From positions 1 to 17,496 of the forward strand of contig JAFGNI010000637.1 in the NCBI GenBank assembly GCA_016927095.1: 17,496 bases of DNA. The letters run 5' to 3'. Below the pieces are notes generated by a model. The model was not told the origin of the DNA, did no database searches, and was given only the letters and a program-made list of their open reading frames with translations. The position numbers and the translations under genes were made by a program. Positions 1 to 6,860 of the stretch are shown in pieces (positions within the stretch are counted from its first letter, which is position 1; each line of letters opens with the position of its first letter). The stretch is from Anaerolineae bacterium. Lineage in GTDB: Bacteria; Chloroflexota; Anaerolineae; B4-G1; SLSP01.

Positions 1-1698
1 CGCATGGCCCGCGAGACCCTGCAGATCTTCGCCCCGCTGGCCAATCGCTTGGGCATCTGGGTCTGGAAAGCGGAGCTCGAGGACCTCTCCTTCCGCTATC
101 TCAACCCCAACATGTACTACCAGCTTGCCGATTTGCTGGCGACTCGTCGGGAGCTGCGCCAGGATCGCGTCCAACACCACGCCCACGCTCTCCGCACCGC
201 CCTTGCGAAAGCAGGGATATCCGCCGACATCAAAGGGCGGCCCAAGCACATCTACAGCATCTATCACAAGATGCGCCGGAAGAACGTGCCCTTCGCGCGG
301 ATCTATGACGTCGAGGGACTGCGCGTCATGGTGGATACCGAGCCCCAGTGCTACCAGGTGCTGGGCGTGGTCCACTCTCTGTGGAAGCCGGTGCCCGGCG
401 AGTTCGACGATTACATCGCGCATCCGAAACCCAACGGCTACCAGAGCCTCCATACTGCCGTTATCGGTACCGACGGTTCCTCCCTGGAGATCCAGATCCG
501 CACGCACGAAATGGACTACTTCGCCGAGTATGGTTACGCCGCGCACTGGCGCTACAAGGAACGGGGCGTGGCGGCCAATACGCAGCTGATGGAGCAGATC
601 ACATCGATCCGGCAGAGCGTCAAGGAACTGACCCACGATACCCAGGATGCGCGGGCCTTCATTGACACCATCCGCCTGGATGTCTTCCAGGACCGCGTCT
701 TTGCCTTCACCCCGAAGGGCAAGGTGATTGATCTGCCCGCCGGGGCCACGCCCCTCGATTTCGCCTACTACGTGCATACCGAGGTGGGCCACAGTTGCCG
801 CGGCGCGCGGGTCAATGGGCGGTGGACGAACCTGGACTACCAGCTGGAGACCGGTGACCAAGTTGAGATCGTTCTGGGCCGCAAGGGTGGGCCCAGCCGT
901 GACTGGCTGAACGAAGACCTGGGCTTCGTCAAGACCAACCGCGCGCGGCAGAAGATCCGCCAGTGGTTCCGCCATCAAGGTCGTGACGAGAACATCGCCC
1001 GGGGCACCGATACGCTGGAGCGCATCCTCAAGCGCCTATCACTGAAGCTCTCGGTCCAGGAGGTCGCCGGCCTCTTCCGTCGCCGGTTCAACACCGCTGA
1101 GGATTTACTTGCGGCCTTAGGGATGGGCGATGTCAGTAGCGATGCGGTGGTCAACCGCCTGGAGCAATACATCCGCGAGCAGGAAGCGGAAGAGGAAGGG
1201 GAGGAAGTCTGGGTTGAGGAGGCGGGCGTACCCCCGGCGCCGGAGATCGAGACGACCGATATCAGCATCCGCGGTACGGGCGGCGTCCTCACGCACCTCG
1301 CCCAATGCTGTAAACCACTGCCGGGTGAGGATATTATCGGCTACGTCACACGTGGACGGGGTGTGACCATCCACAGGCGCGATTGCCCCAACGTGCTCAA
1401 CATGCCCCAGAGCGACCAGGACCGGCTGATCGAGGTGGCGTGGGGGGCCGAGAAGCGCACCTTTGCCGTCCAGGTGGTGGTCACGGCCTATGACCGTTCG
1501 GGCCTTATCCACGACATCTCCGGCATCTTGGCGGACCGCCAAATCAACATGTCATCTCTCAGCACGGGCAAGCGCGATCGCTACAACATCATCCCGCTCT
1601 ATATGACGCTCGACGTCCCGGATCTGAAGACGCTCACCGGTGTGCTCGCGAAGATTGAGCAGGTCCCCAATGTCATTGACGCCCGTCGCAGCAACTAG
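1..1698 (+). CDS. rel: RelA/SpoT-family (p)ppGpp synthetase/hydrolase, 5' partial
   Basis: Stringent-response enzyme that makes (p)ppGpp from ATP and GTP/GDP. Long Rel/SpoT proteins also hydrolyse it through an N-terminal HD domain. The reading frame is open to the window edge; the first visible residues (ARETLQIFAPLANRLGIW) belong to the end of the hydrolase region, so the HD domain and the true start lie outside. Numbering from the Met at base 4, the synthetase domain spans about residues 75-185 and includes the conserved block NGYQSLHT. A TGS domain runs from about 230 to 290, the Cys/His-containing domain has CC at 435-436, and a C-terminal ACT domain covers about 487-560. The synthetase motif reads EFDD (133-136) rather than the RxKD of most bifunctional enzymes. 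Whether the hydrolase is active cannot be judged here. The family call is very secure; the choice between rel, relA and spoT is not. Confidence 0.95.
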   Translation, partial: RMARETLQIFAPLANRLGIWVWKAELEDLSFRYLNPNMYYQLADLLATRRELRQDRVQHHAHALRTALAKAGISADIKGRPKHIYSIYHKMRRKNVPFARIYDVEGLRVMVDTEPQCYQVLGVVHSLWKPVPGEFDDYIAHPKPNGYQSLHTAVIGTDGSSLEIQIRTHEMDYFAEYGYAAHWRYKERGVAANTQLMEQITSIRQSVKELTHDTQDARAFIDTIRLDVFQDRVFAFTPKGKVIDLPAGATPLDFAYYVHTEVGHSCRGARVNGRWTNLDYQLETGDQVEIVLGRKGGPSRDWLNEDLGFVKTNRARQKIRQWFRHQGRDENIARGTDTLERILKRLSLKLSVQEVAGLFRRRFNTAEDLLAALGMGDVSSDAVVNRLEQYIREQEAEEEGEEVWVEEAGVPPAPEIETTDISIRGTGGVLTHLAQCCKPLPGEDIIGYVTRGRGVTIHRRDCPNVLNMPQSDQDRLIEVAWGAEKRTFAVQVVVTAYDRSGLIHDISGILADRQINMSSLSTGKRDRYNIIPLYMTLDVPDLKTLTGVLAKIEQVPNVIDARRSN

Positions 1699-1845
1699 TG
1701 GGTATCTGGTAGGTAGGTGACGGGAGGCGGGGCGCACTAGCTGCAAGTGCACCCCACCAAGGGGCGCCTACGGAATAGCCATACGCCCTGATAGTGACTG
1801 ACTGGTTGGCAGCGTCTGCGGCGCGACAGTCTCCCTGCCACGAAA

Positions 1846-1870
1846 AACCGGGCCCCCTAAGGGCCCGGTT
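1846..1870. terminator. Intrinsic terminator between convergent genes
   Basis: A 10-bp perfect stem (AACCGGGCCC / GGGCCCGGTT) with a 5-nt loop lies between the end of rel (+) and the end of the parvulin-like gene (-). On the minus strand the stem runs into a TTTTT tract, so termination of the minus-strand gene is the better supported role. On the plus strand the following bases (CTGATTTCGT) are only moderately T-rich, so rel may use it less efficiently. The rest of 1699-1906 shows no gene. Confidence 0.8.
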
Positions 1871-1906
1871 CTGATTTCGTCTGTTCAGCCAGTCGAAATC
1901 CGTCGC

Positions 1907-3130
1907 TTACTCCGCGACGACGGCTTCCTCCCAGTCCAGATATTCGACCTTGGCGTCTTTCTGCTCCGTGAGCCAGGTCTGGTAGGTTTGTTGTTCGGAC
2001 TGCGCAAGGAGATCCTCGCTGAGTTCGCGCTCCTCGTGGCCCTGAATGTAGATCACATAGATGCTCTCATCAGTGTCCACCGCGGGCTCGCTGGCTTGGC
2101 CGACGGCTGTGTCGAAGGCCGCTCCCACTACGTCTTCACTGAACTGCGCCGAGTAGTAGGCCAGCGGCAGCCAAGGGAGTTCGTAGCCAGCTGTGGTGTC
2201 GCTCTCGTCAGCATTGAGCTCCTCGACGATGGCTGCCGGGTCCTCCCCGTCCTCATTGATCCGAGCCTGCAAATCTTCGCCTTGCTCTACACTTTCCACC
2301 ACGAACAGCGTCGCCTCGACCTGATCCTGCACGGGGTCGATATCGGCAGCTAACGCCTCTTGGAGCTTGCTGCGCAGGACCTGGGCCCGCATCATCTCCC
2401 GGAAGTCCTTCTCCGGATATCGCGTGATCTGCAGCACGTTGACCTCGAATTGCTCGTAGAGCTCGTCGTAGTCGAGCTCGGTGAGCGCCGCAGCGGCTGT
2501 GTCCGTCAGCGTCTCCGTATCGGTCAGCGACGCGGTGGCAGCATCGCGGTCGTAGCCTAGGCTGATCTCGATCTGCTGCTGCAGTTCGTCGTCGGTGACG
2601 CTCAGCCCGCGCTCCTCAGCCTCCTGACGCAGCAGTTCCTCCTCGATCATACGGTCGAGGACCTGTCCGGCGTAGACGTTGGCGAAATCGGATGAGAGCT
2701 GCTGCTCGAGCTGGCTGATGGTGAGTTGTAGCTGCTGGACCAATAGATCGTTACTGTCGGTCGTCTCCGAAGGCAAGGCAGGTCCTTCGGTCTCTGGCGC
2801 CTCCTCATCCAGCGTCTGTGTCTCTAGCGGTTCCGTGCTCAGCTGCGAGAGGTAGTTCTGGTATTGGAAGATCTCCAGTTCCGTCATCCAGCGCTCGTAG
2901 GTCTGGCGCGATCGGAACGCGTTGCTCGTGATCGCGGCCTCGCCGACGCGCGCCACCGGGCGCCTGGCTTTTGTGATCTCCGTAATCCCGCCATAGGCCA
3001 GGATCACGACGATGATAGCGCCCACGACGATCGCCGCCGTGGTAAGGATCTGCTGCCTGCGCCGTTCTCGTTCCCGGCGCGCCACCTGCCGGCGCGTGAG
3101 TTGTTTGTCAGTTTGGGTTCGTTTGCTCAT
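1907..3130 (-). CDS. Membrane-anchored SurA/PpiC-like (parvulin-type) protein
   Basis: Probable extracytoplasmic folding factor related to SurA_N/PpiC peptidyl-prolyl isomerases; 407 residues from the chosen start. The N-terminus is strongly basic (about residues 4-27, many Arg/Lys), followed by one hydrophobic segment (about 28-48), giving an inside-positive type II anchor with the body outside the cytoplasm. The body is acidic and glutamine-rich. It has a helical region matching the SurA N-terminal pattern (VLDRMIEEELLRQEAEERG), and a C-terminal part resembling a degenerate parvulin domain (FDTAVGQASEPAVDTDESIY). Typical parvulin active-site histidines and the HILV-type first strand are not evident, so isomerase activity is doubtful and a chaperone role is possible. 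The start ATG at 3130 has a GGAG about 4-5 nt upstream; an in-frame GTG-type extension to 3169 would run into the rpsR terminator hairpin. It lies downstream of the rpsF-ssb-rpsR operon. Confidence 0.75.
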   Translation of the reverse strand: MSKRTQTDKQLTRRQVARRERERRRQQILTTAAIVVGAIIVVILAYGGITEITKARRPVARVGEAAITSNAFRSRQTYERWMTELEIFQYQNYLSQLSTEPLETQTLDEEAPETEGPALPSETTDSNDLLVQQLQLTISQLEQQLSSDFANVYAGQVLDRMIEEELLRQEAEERGLSVTDDELQQQIEISLGYDRDAATASLTDTETLTDTAAAALTELDYDELYEQFEVNVLQITRYPEKDFREMMRAQVLRSKLQEALAADIDPVQDQVEATLFVVESVEQGEDLQARINEDGEDPAAIVEELNADESDTTAGYELPWLPLAYYSAQFSEDVVGAAFDTAVGQASEPAVDTDESIYVIYIQGHEERELSEDLLAQSEQQTYQTWLTEQKDAKVEYLDWEEAVVAE

Positions 3131-3167
3131 GCGTCTCCTACGTCCCGTCCACTCCCTCAATAAGAAC

Positions 3168-3195
3168 ACCGGGCATAGGTGGCCCTATGCCCGGT
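3168..3195 (-). terminator. Hairpin terminator after rpsR
   Basis: A 12-bp perfect stem (ACCGGGCATAGG / CCTATGCCCGGT) with a 4-nt loop lies 16 nt after the rpsR stop codon. Read on the minus strand it is followed by GTTCTTATTG, which is only moderately T-rich, so termination may be partial. It ends only 37 nt before the ATG of the downstream parvulin-like gene. That leaves little room for a separate promoter, so read-through is likely to feed that gene. Confidence 0.7.
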
Positions 3196-3211
3196 AAATG
3201 TGATCATCCGG

Positions 3212-3466
3212 CTAGCGGTCAAGCTCTGCGACGAACGGGAGCAGGGCAACGTGCCGCGCGCGCTTGATCGCTGTCGCTAAGCGTCGCTGGTGCTTTGCAC
3301 AAGTCCCTGTCTGGCGACGGGGGCGGATCTTGCCCCGGTCACTCACAAAGCGTTGGAGCAGGCCAACGTCCTTGTAGTCAATGATGTCGATGTTCTCGGT
3401 GCAGAACCGGCACACCTTTTTACGGGAGTACCTGCGGTTGCTGCGCCGGCTTCGGTAATCGCTCAC
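3212..3466 (-). CDS. rpsR: 30S ribosomal protein bS18
   Basis: Small-subunit ribosomal protein that pairs with bS6 on the platform of the 30S subunit. The 84-residue product has the usual family length and the conserved core ([18 protein letters not shown]). A CxxC pair (C19, C22) and C56 with H59 (TCAKHQRR) are consistent with the cysteine-containing, probably zinc-binding form; zinc binding is inferred. The basic C-terminal half is typical rRNA-binding sequence. The start is GTG at 3466, with AAGGAG 9 nt upstream; no ATG fits. It is the last gene of the rpsF-ssb-rpsR unit, 47 nt after ssb, and is followed by a hairpin terminator. No rplI follows. Confidence 0.97.
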   Translation of the reverse strand: MSDYRSRRSNRRYSRKKVCRFCTENIDIIDYKDVGLLQRFVSDRGKIRPRRQTGTCAKHQRRLATAIKRARHVALLPFVAELDR

Positions 3467-3513
3467 GCTCTTGTTCTCCTTCTGGGATTTCTCAGTTATC
3501 GTACGCCGGCGGA

Positions 3514-3900
3514 CTACAAATCCACCGGATCATAGGTGTCGTGTGGTGGCCTATCGTCCGGGCTGCCCTGATCGTCGAGAAAGATGACCTCTTGGGCCAC
3601 CAACTCGGTGCGATAGTGCCGTTCGCTGTCGGGTCCTTCCCAGCAGCGCGTCTGCAATCGACCCTCAACGTAGACCTGCGCGCCCTTGCGCAAGCGCTTC
3701 TTGCACAGCTCGGCGAGGCCGTCCCAAGTCACCACGTGGAACCATTCCGTCTCTTCCTGGTGGTCGCCATCGCTGTTGGTCCACCCTCGTACGGTAGCGA
3801 CGCTGAACGAAGCGACGGGCCGACCGCTGGACGTGAACCGCATTTCGGGATCACGCCCCAAATGACCGATCACCATCACCTTGTTCAGACCACGTGTCAT
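3514..3900 (-). CDS. ssb: Single-stranded DNA-binding protein SSB
   Basis: OB-fold protein that coats single-stranded DNA during replication, recombination and repair. The 128 residues cover one OB domain: the N-terminal strand block ([18 protein letters not shown]), the central aromatic motif ([14 protein letters not shown]) and the strand [16 protein letters not shown]. After the OB fold only about 20 residues follow. The protein ends DTYDPVDL, so it lacks both the long glycine-rich linker and the usual DDDxPF tip that recruits partner proteins. The start ATG at 3900 has AAGGAG 9 nt upstream. It lies between rpsF (72 nt upstream) and rpsR (47 nt downstream), the standard arrangement in many bacteria. 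A second ssb elsewhere in the genome could carry a canonical tail. Confidence 0.95.
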   Translation of the reverse strand: MTRGLNKVMVIGHLGRDPEMRFTSSGRPVASFSVATVRGWTNSDGDHQEETEWFHVVTWDGLAELCKKRLRKGAQVYVEGRLQTRCWEGPDSERHYRTELVAQEVIFLDDQGSPDDRPPHDTYDPVDL

Positions 3901-3972
3901 GAGGTCAGGCTCCTTGAGTGGGCTGGATCAACCAGGTTAGGTTTCTGGCAGGCCAGGTCCAGTGTGCTGCGG

Positions 3973-4374
3973 CTAGGCTTCAGTGTCTGAGGTCGTTTCG
4001 GCTACAGAGGCCGTTTCGGGTTCAGGTGCCGCCTGTAGTTCAGGCGCTGCTTTTTCTTCCTCCTCTGAAGCAGCCGGCATCTCGGTCTCCATGCGGGTGA
4101 TCAAGTGGCGTAGCACACCCTCGATCAGGCGCAGGTCACCATCCAACTCGGGGATGACCTGGGATGAAGCTGAGAAGTGAACGAGGTAGTAGCGGCCTTC
4201 GCGCGTGTTCTTGATGGTGTAGGCTAGGCGGCGGAGCCCCCAGCTTTTGAAACTGACGACCTGGGCCTCTACGGCCTCCAGGTATCGCTGAACTCGCTGC
4301 AACACATTGTCGAGGGCATCCTCATCGAGCTCAGCACTGACAACCAACATCAACTCATAGTTTCGCGTTTCCAA
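3973..4374 (-). CDS. rpsF: 30S ribosomal protein bS6
   Basis: Small-subunit ribosomal protein that binds 16S rRNA together with bS18. The first 95 or so residues show the ferredoxin-like S6 fold with the signatures NYELMLVV near the start, WGLRRLAYTIKNTREGRYY in the middle and a final helix after LRLIEGVLRHLITR. An acidic Glu/Ala/Pro-rich tail of about 38 residues follows (133 aa in total, against about 95-130 usual), as found in several S6 proteins. The start is an unusual TTG at 4374; an AAGGAG lies 11 nt upstream, no ATG is available nearby, and METRNYELM aligns with normal S6 N-termini. It is the first gene of the rpsF-ssb-rpsR operon, with its own promoter and a structured leader upstream. 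Confidence 0.96.
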   Translation of the reverse strand: METRNYELMLVVSAELDEDALDNVLQRVQRYLEAVEAQVVSFKSWGLRRLAYTIKNTREGRYYLVHFSASSQVIPELDGDLRLIEGVLRHLITRMETEMPAASEEEEKAAPELQAAPEPETASVAETTSDTEA

Positions 4375-4402
4375 GACGGTTATGTCTCCTTCCTATGGAT
4401 TT

Positions 4403-4442
4403 GCTCATGGCCTTTGCCATGGGCAGAAAGCCCGTCCCGGGC
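4403..4442 (-). promoter_or_regulatory. Structured 5' leader of rpsF (two hairpins)
   Basis: Read on the minus strand, the leader contains a 5-bp hairpin (GCCCG GGA CGGGC, 4430-4442). A longer one follows at 4403-4424 (CATGGC AAAG GCCATG core, extended by GC/GC pairs past one C-A mismatch). They lie between the predicted transcription start near 4446 and the Shine-Dalgarno sequence at 4386-4391. In other bacteria the bS6:bS18 complex binds an rpsF leader to repress its own operon; that this leader does the same is inference, since I cannot confirm the diagnostic loop sequence. Confidence 0.35.
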
Positions 4443-4452
4443 ATACCGAATC

Positions 4453-4480
4453 ATCTTACCACAAATCGTGGGACATACAA
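4453..4480 (-). promoter_or_regulatory. Predicted sigma-70-type promoter for rpsF-ssb-rpsR
   Basis: On the minus strand, a TTGTAT -35 box (4475-4480) is separated by 16 nt from a TAAGAT -10 box (4453-4458). Transcription would start near 4446, giving a leader of about 72 nt before the TTG start of rpsF. It lies just beyond the 3' end of rnpB, where no clear terminator is seen, so read-through from rnpB may also contribute. Confidence 0.55.
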
Positions 4481-4514
4481 GCTGGATGCGGGGGAGGGAG
4501 CGGTGGGCGTATGA

Positions 4515-4961
4515 GAGCCTGAGGCGACCGGTACGCCGGATTCTGTCGACCGTCACACTGCTGTGACGGCCTGGTGGTCATCTGTCTAGGACCGGGGTTG
4601 CCCCCGGCCTCGTGCAGCCTACCCGAAGTTCGCTCCCCAGGAGGGGAGGGCTCGCGGGCCGCGCGCCTGTCCGGAGCCAGGCTCCAGACACTTACCTCTG
4701 CTCGGCTTTGCTCCCGACGGGGGTTGCCTGGCCGCACCGGTTACCCGGCACGCCGGTGGTCTCTTACACCACCTTTTCACCCTTACGCCAACCTCAAACT
4801 CGGTCTGCTGAGTTTGAGGCGCGCGCTATGTCTCTGTGGCCCTGTCCGCGGGTCGCCCCGCCCGGGTGTTACCCGGCGCCGTGCCCTGTGGAGTCCGGAC
4901 GTTCCTCACCCTGACGGCGCTGCGCGCCGCCAAGCCGCGACCACCTAGTCGCCTCAGGCTC
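4515..4961 (-). ncRNA. rnpB: RNase P RNA (bacterial class A-like)
   Basis: Catalytic RNA subunit of RNase P, which removes 5' leaders from pre-tRNAs. On the minus strand the 5' conserved block reads GAGGAACGTCCGGACTCC (4890-4907), followed by CACAGGGCA and an E. coli-like GGTAACxCCxGGG stretch. Further on, GGAGCAAAGCCGAGCAGAG and CGGGTAGGCTGCACGAGG match the specificity-side core and J15/P5 surroundings of class A RNAs. The 3' conserved block is GACAGAATCCGGC (4535-4547). The ends are defined by a P1 helix: 13-14 bp of perfect pairing between 4515-4528 and 4948-4961. At about 447 nt it is longer than the E. coli RNA (377 nt). Exact mature ends were not determined. The short open frames that overlap it on both strands are chance. 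Confidence 0.95.
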
Positions 4962-4982
4962 AAGACGAAGTGTCTAGATCCT

Positions 4983-5010
4983 ATCCTACCGCAAAACACC
5001 GTTTCGTCAA
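4983..5010 (-). promoter_or_regulatory. Predicted promoter of rnpB
   Basis: On the minus strand, TTGACG (5005-5010) and TAGGAT (4983-4988) are separated by 16 nt, close to sigma-70 consensus. The predicted start, near 4976, lies about 15 nt before the mature 5' end defined by helix P1. This fits independent transcription of rnpB with slight 5' trimming. Confidence 0.65.
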
Positions 5011-5018
5011 TCCTGTAA

Positions 5019-5081
5019 GGCTATCGCATTTGGAACTCCAGAATGACATCTGTGGCTGACTTGAGGCGAAATGCGATAGCC
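5019..5081. repeat. 13-bp perfect inverted repeat with 37-nt spacer
   Basis: Left arm GGCTATCGCATTT (5019-5031) is exactly complementary to right arm AAATGCGATAGCC (5069-5081). The element starts 16 nt beyond the nitroreductase stop codon and ends just upstream of the rnpB -35 box. The 37-nt centre has no strong internal structure that I can see, and no T tract follows on either strand. It is therefore not a standard terminator. It could be a small non-autonomous (MITE-like) element, an mRNA 3'-end stem or a protein-binding palindrome. No clear target-site duplication is seen. Confidence 0.8.
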
Positions 5082-5097
5082 CTAGAGCCCTGCAACG

Positions 5098-5676
5098 CTA
5101 GTCGCCCTTGTGCTTCGCGTTCTTGAGCTTCGCCCGGCGCTTCCGGGGCTCGTAGTGCTCCCAGTAGACCCGTGAGGCATCGTACCGCGCGCTGGGTGTC
5201 TTCGCCTCGGCGGGATAGCCCACATACGCTAGCCCCAGCGGGATCACCGAGTCAGGCGCTTGGAGAATCGCGCGCACCGACGCCTCGTGGCTAGGGTGGG
5301 GGTGCACGCCGATCCAGACCGAACCCAGGCCTGTTGCCGCGATCAGGATGTTCTCCATCGCCGCACAGCAGTCCTGGAGCCAGTAGTGCTTGGCTGCCGA
5401 GCTATGCCCGATTCCCGGATTCCCTAGAACAGCGATGGCAGCCGGCGCGTTGTACCGGGCGAAGACAAGCTTCTCGCGCAATCGGGCGAGCGTCTCCGGC
5501 TCCGTGATCACCACGAACTCCCAGGGTTGGCTGTTGCATGCCGTGGGCGCTGCCATTGCCGCCCGCAGCAGCAGCTCGAACATCTCGCGAGGCACGGGCC
5601 GTTCCTGGTGGCACCGGATGCTCCGGCGCCGCAACACGAGCGCCACACCCTCTGGCACAGCTTGCTCTACGCTCAT
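5098..5676 (-). CDS. Nitroreductase-family flavoprotein
   Basis: FMN-dependent oxidoreductase of the nitroreductase superfamily; the substrate cannot be told from sequence. At 192 residues it has normal length. The FMN-phosphate motif RRRSIR lies near residues 16-21, and the signature APTACNSQPWEFVVI at about 43-57 matches the family APSxxNxQPW pattern. The mid region (YWLQDCCAAMENILIAATGLG, about 98-118) is the usual dimer/FMN helix with GxGSVWIG after it, and GYPAE (153-157) is the typical C-terminal element. The C-terminal 15 or so residues are Lys/Arg-rich. The start ATG at 5676 has GGAGG 7-8 nt upstream and overlaps the stop of the metallophosphoesterase gene by 4 nt (ATGA), so the two are translationally coupled; a GTG 15 nt further upstream is a weaker candidate. 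It is the last gene of a five-gene minus-strand operon. Confidence 0.9.
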   Translation of the reverse strand: MSVEQAVPEGVALVLRRRSIRCHQERPVPREMFELLLRAAMAAPTACNSQPWEFVVITEPETLARLREKLVFARYNAPAAIAVLGNPGIGHSSAAKHYWLQDCCAAMENILIAATGLGSVWIGVHPHPSHEASVRAILQAPDSVIPLGLAYVGYPAEAKTPSARYDASRVYWEHYEPRKRRAKLKNAKHKGD

Positions 5677-6857
5677 GTGCCGATCCTCCACAATATCACC
5701 TCCGGCGGTGCCAGGAAGCGTGCGCGTGGCGCGCCCAGACCCTCCAGGCCGAGGCCCCGCGAGATGTACAATGTCATCGCGCCCTCCTGGACGCGTCCTT
5801 GCTCATAGCGCTTGCCGTACCGGGAGCTGGTGGCGACCGCACCAAAGAGCGGAAGCCGGATCTGGCCCCCATGCGTGTGACCGCACAGGTACACGTCGAT
5901 ATCCTCCGCCGCTGCCTCCGGCGCCAAGTCAGGCGTGTGATAGAGCAGGATCCGGAGCGCGTGCGCAGGTGTCTCCGCAGCCAACCGGCTGAGCGCCGCT
6001 ATATCCCGCGCCTCATCATACGTCGTTCGCACGCCGATTAGCCAGAGCGGAGGCTGATCAGCGCCTACATCCTGGAGTACCGTCGCCTCGTCGTCAAGCC
6101 ACCGGATCGGCAGCCCCTCGAAGATCGCCGGCACGATGTCAGCCCGGTCCACGACGGGACTGCCGGTCACGGCATAGACGCCGTGCGGCGCTGATAGTTT
6201 CGCGAGCAGCGCCCGCGCTCCTTCTTGGGCGACCGGATCATACACCGATGAGAGGTTCAGGTAATCGCCGGTGAGGACGATCAGATCCGGCTGCAGCGTG
6301 TCCACCCAGCGGAGGAGTGCGTCCTCGCGGCGCGACCAGCGCTCGTAATGAATATCGGAGATGTGCAGGAGCGTCAAGGGCCCGTCGGCATTCCACCCGT
6401 CTACGCGCAGCTGCTCCTGTGTGACCTCGATACGGAAGGGTTCGATCCAAGTGGCGTAGGCAGCGATCGCGGTGACTGCCAGGTTGACCAGCGCGGTGGC
6501 CCCCAGACCGAGCGCCCCGTCCAGCACAAGGCCGCCCAGCACCATAAACGTGGTGTGGACGAAGACCAAACCCAGGAGCGGCGGCGTGACCGGGCCCCAG
6601 GAGCGCCGGGTCAGCGGCAAAGCCGCCAACAGCGCCCAGTCGGCCACGATAAGGCTACAGCTGAGTAGGCCCGCCAGGAGCCGTTGTCCGGGCCAAGCAA
6701 GCGCGGCGATGGCCGCCAGGGCTATCCAGGCGGGCAGCAGAAGCCACGGCTGGAGCTGCCCTAGTCGCCCGGTGAGGATCAGGGCTGTGTGCACCCAGGA
6801 ACTCCTGCCGTCCTCGCTGTCTGGCGGGATCTCATCGAAACGAAACGCGGGCGTCAC
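5673..6857 (-). CDS. Membrane-anchored metallophosphoesterase (YkuE/YaeI-like)
   Basis: Calcineurin-like phosphoesterase fused to an N-terminal membrane region. Residues about 37-135 contain roughly four hydrophobic segments. The phosphoesterase domain starts at about 160 with metal ligands D168-I-H170 and GD (197-198), followed by H308 (YHTPD) and GHTHGG (326-331), as in YkuE/YaeI-type enzymes acting on membrane or wall-linked phosphoesters. The fourth expected motif, GNH[DE], is replaced by GSPVVD at 232-237, which removes the metal-binding Asn and catalytic His; activity may be changed or lost. The start is GTG at 6857, 3 nt after the stop of the AIR synthase gene, with GGGAG about 11 nt upstream. 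It overlaps the nitroreductase gene by 4 nt. Fold assignment is secure; substrate unknown. Confidence 0.87.
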   Translation of the reverse strand: MTPAFRFDEIPPDSEDGRSSWVHTALILTGRLGQLQPWLLLPAWIALAAIAALAWPGQRLLAGLLSCSLIVADWALLAALPLTRRSWGPVTPPLLGLVFVHTTFMVLGGLVLDGALGLGATALVNLAVTAIAAYATWIEPFRIEVTQEQLRVDGWNADGPLTLLHISDIHYERWSRREDALLRWVDTLQPDLIVLTGDYLNLSSVYDPVAQEGARALLAKLSAPHGVYAVTGSPVVDRADIVPAIFEGLPIRWLDDEATVLQDVGADQPPLWLIGVRTTYDEARDIAALSRLAAETPAHALRILLYHTPDLAPEAAAEDIDVYLCGHTHGGQIRLPLFGAVATSSRYGKRYEQGRVQEGAMTLYISRGLGLEGLGAPRARFLAPPEVILWRIGT

Positions 6858-6860
6858 CGG

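Noticed and set aside
1699..1845. Possible small gene or RNA between rel and the terminator
   Set aside because: No ribosome-binding site with a convincing frame, no tRNA-like fold and no promoter were seen; it looks like a simple 3' untranslated region.
3131..3169. N-terminal extension of the parvulin-like protein to a start at 3169
   Set aside because: The extension overlaps the rpsR terminator hairpin and is not a recognisable part of the protein. The ATG at 3130 has a good GGAG upstream.
4456..4948. Open frames on both strands between rpsF and the nitroreductase gene
   Set aside because: They lie over the RNase P RNA, whose conserved blocks and P1 helix explain the sequence. The translations are low-complexity Arg/Pro/Gly.
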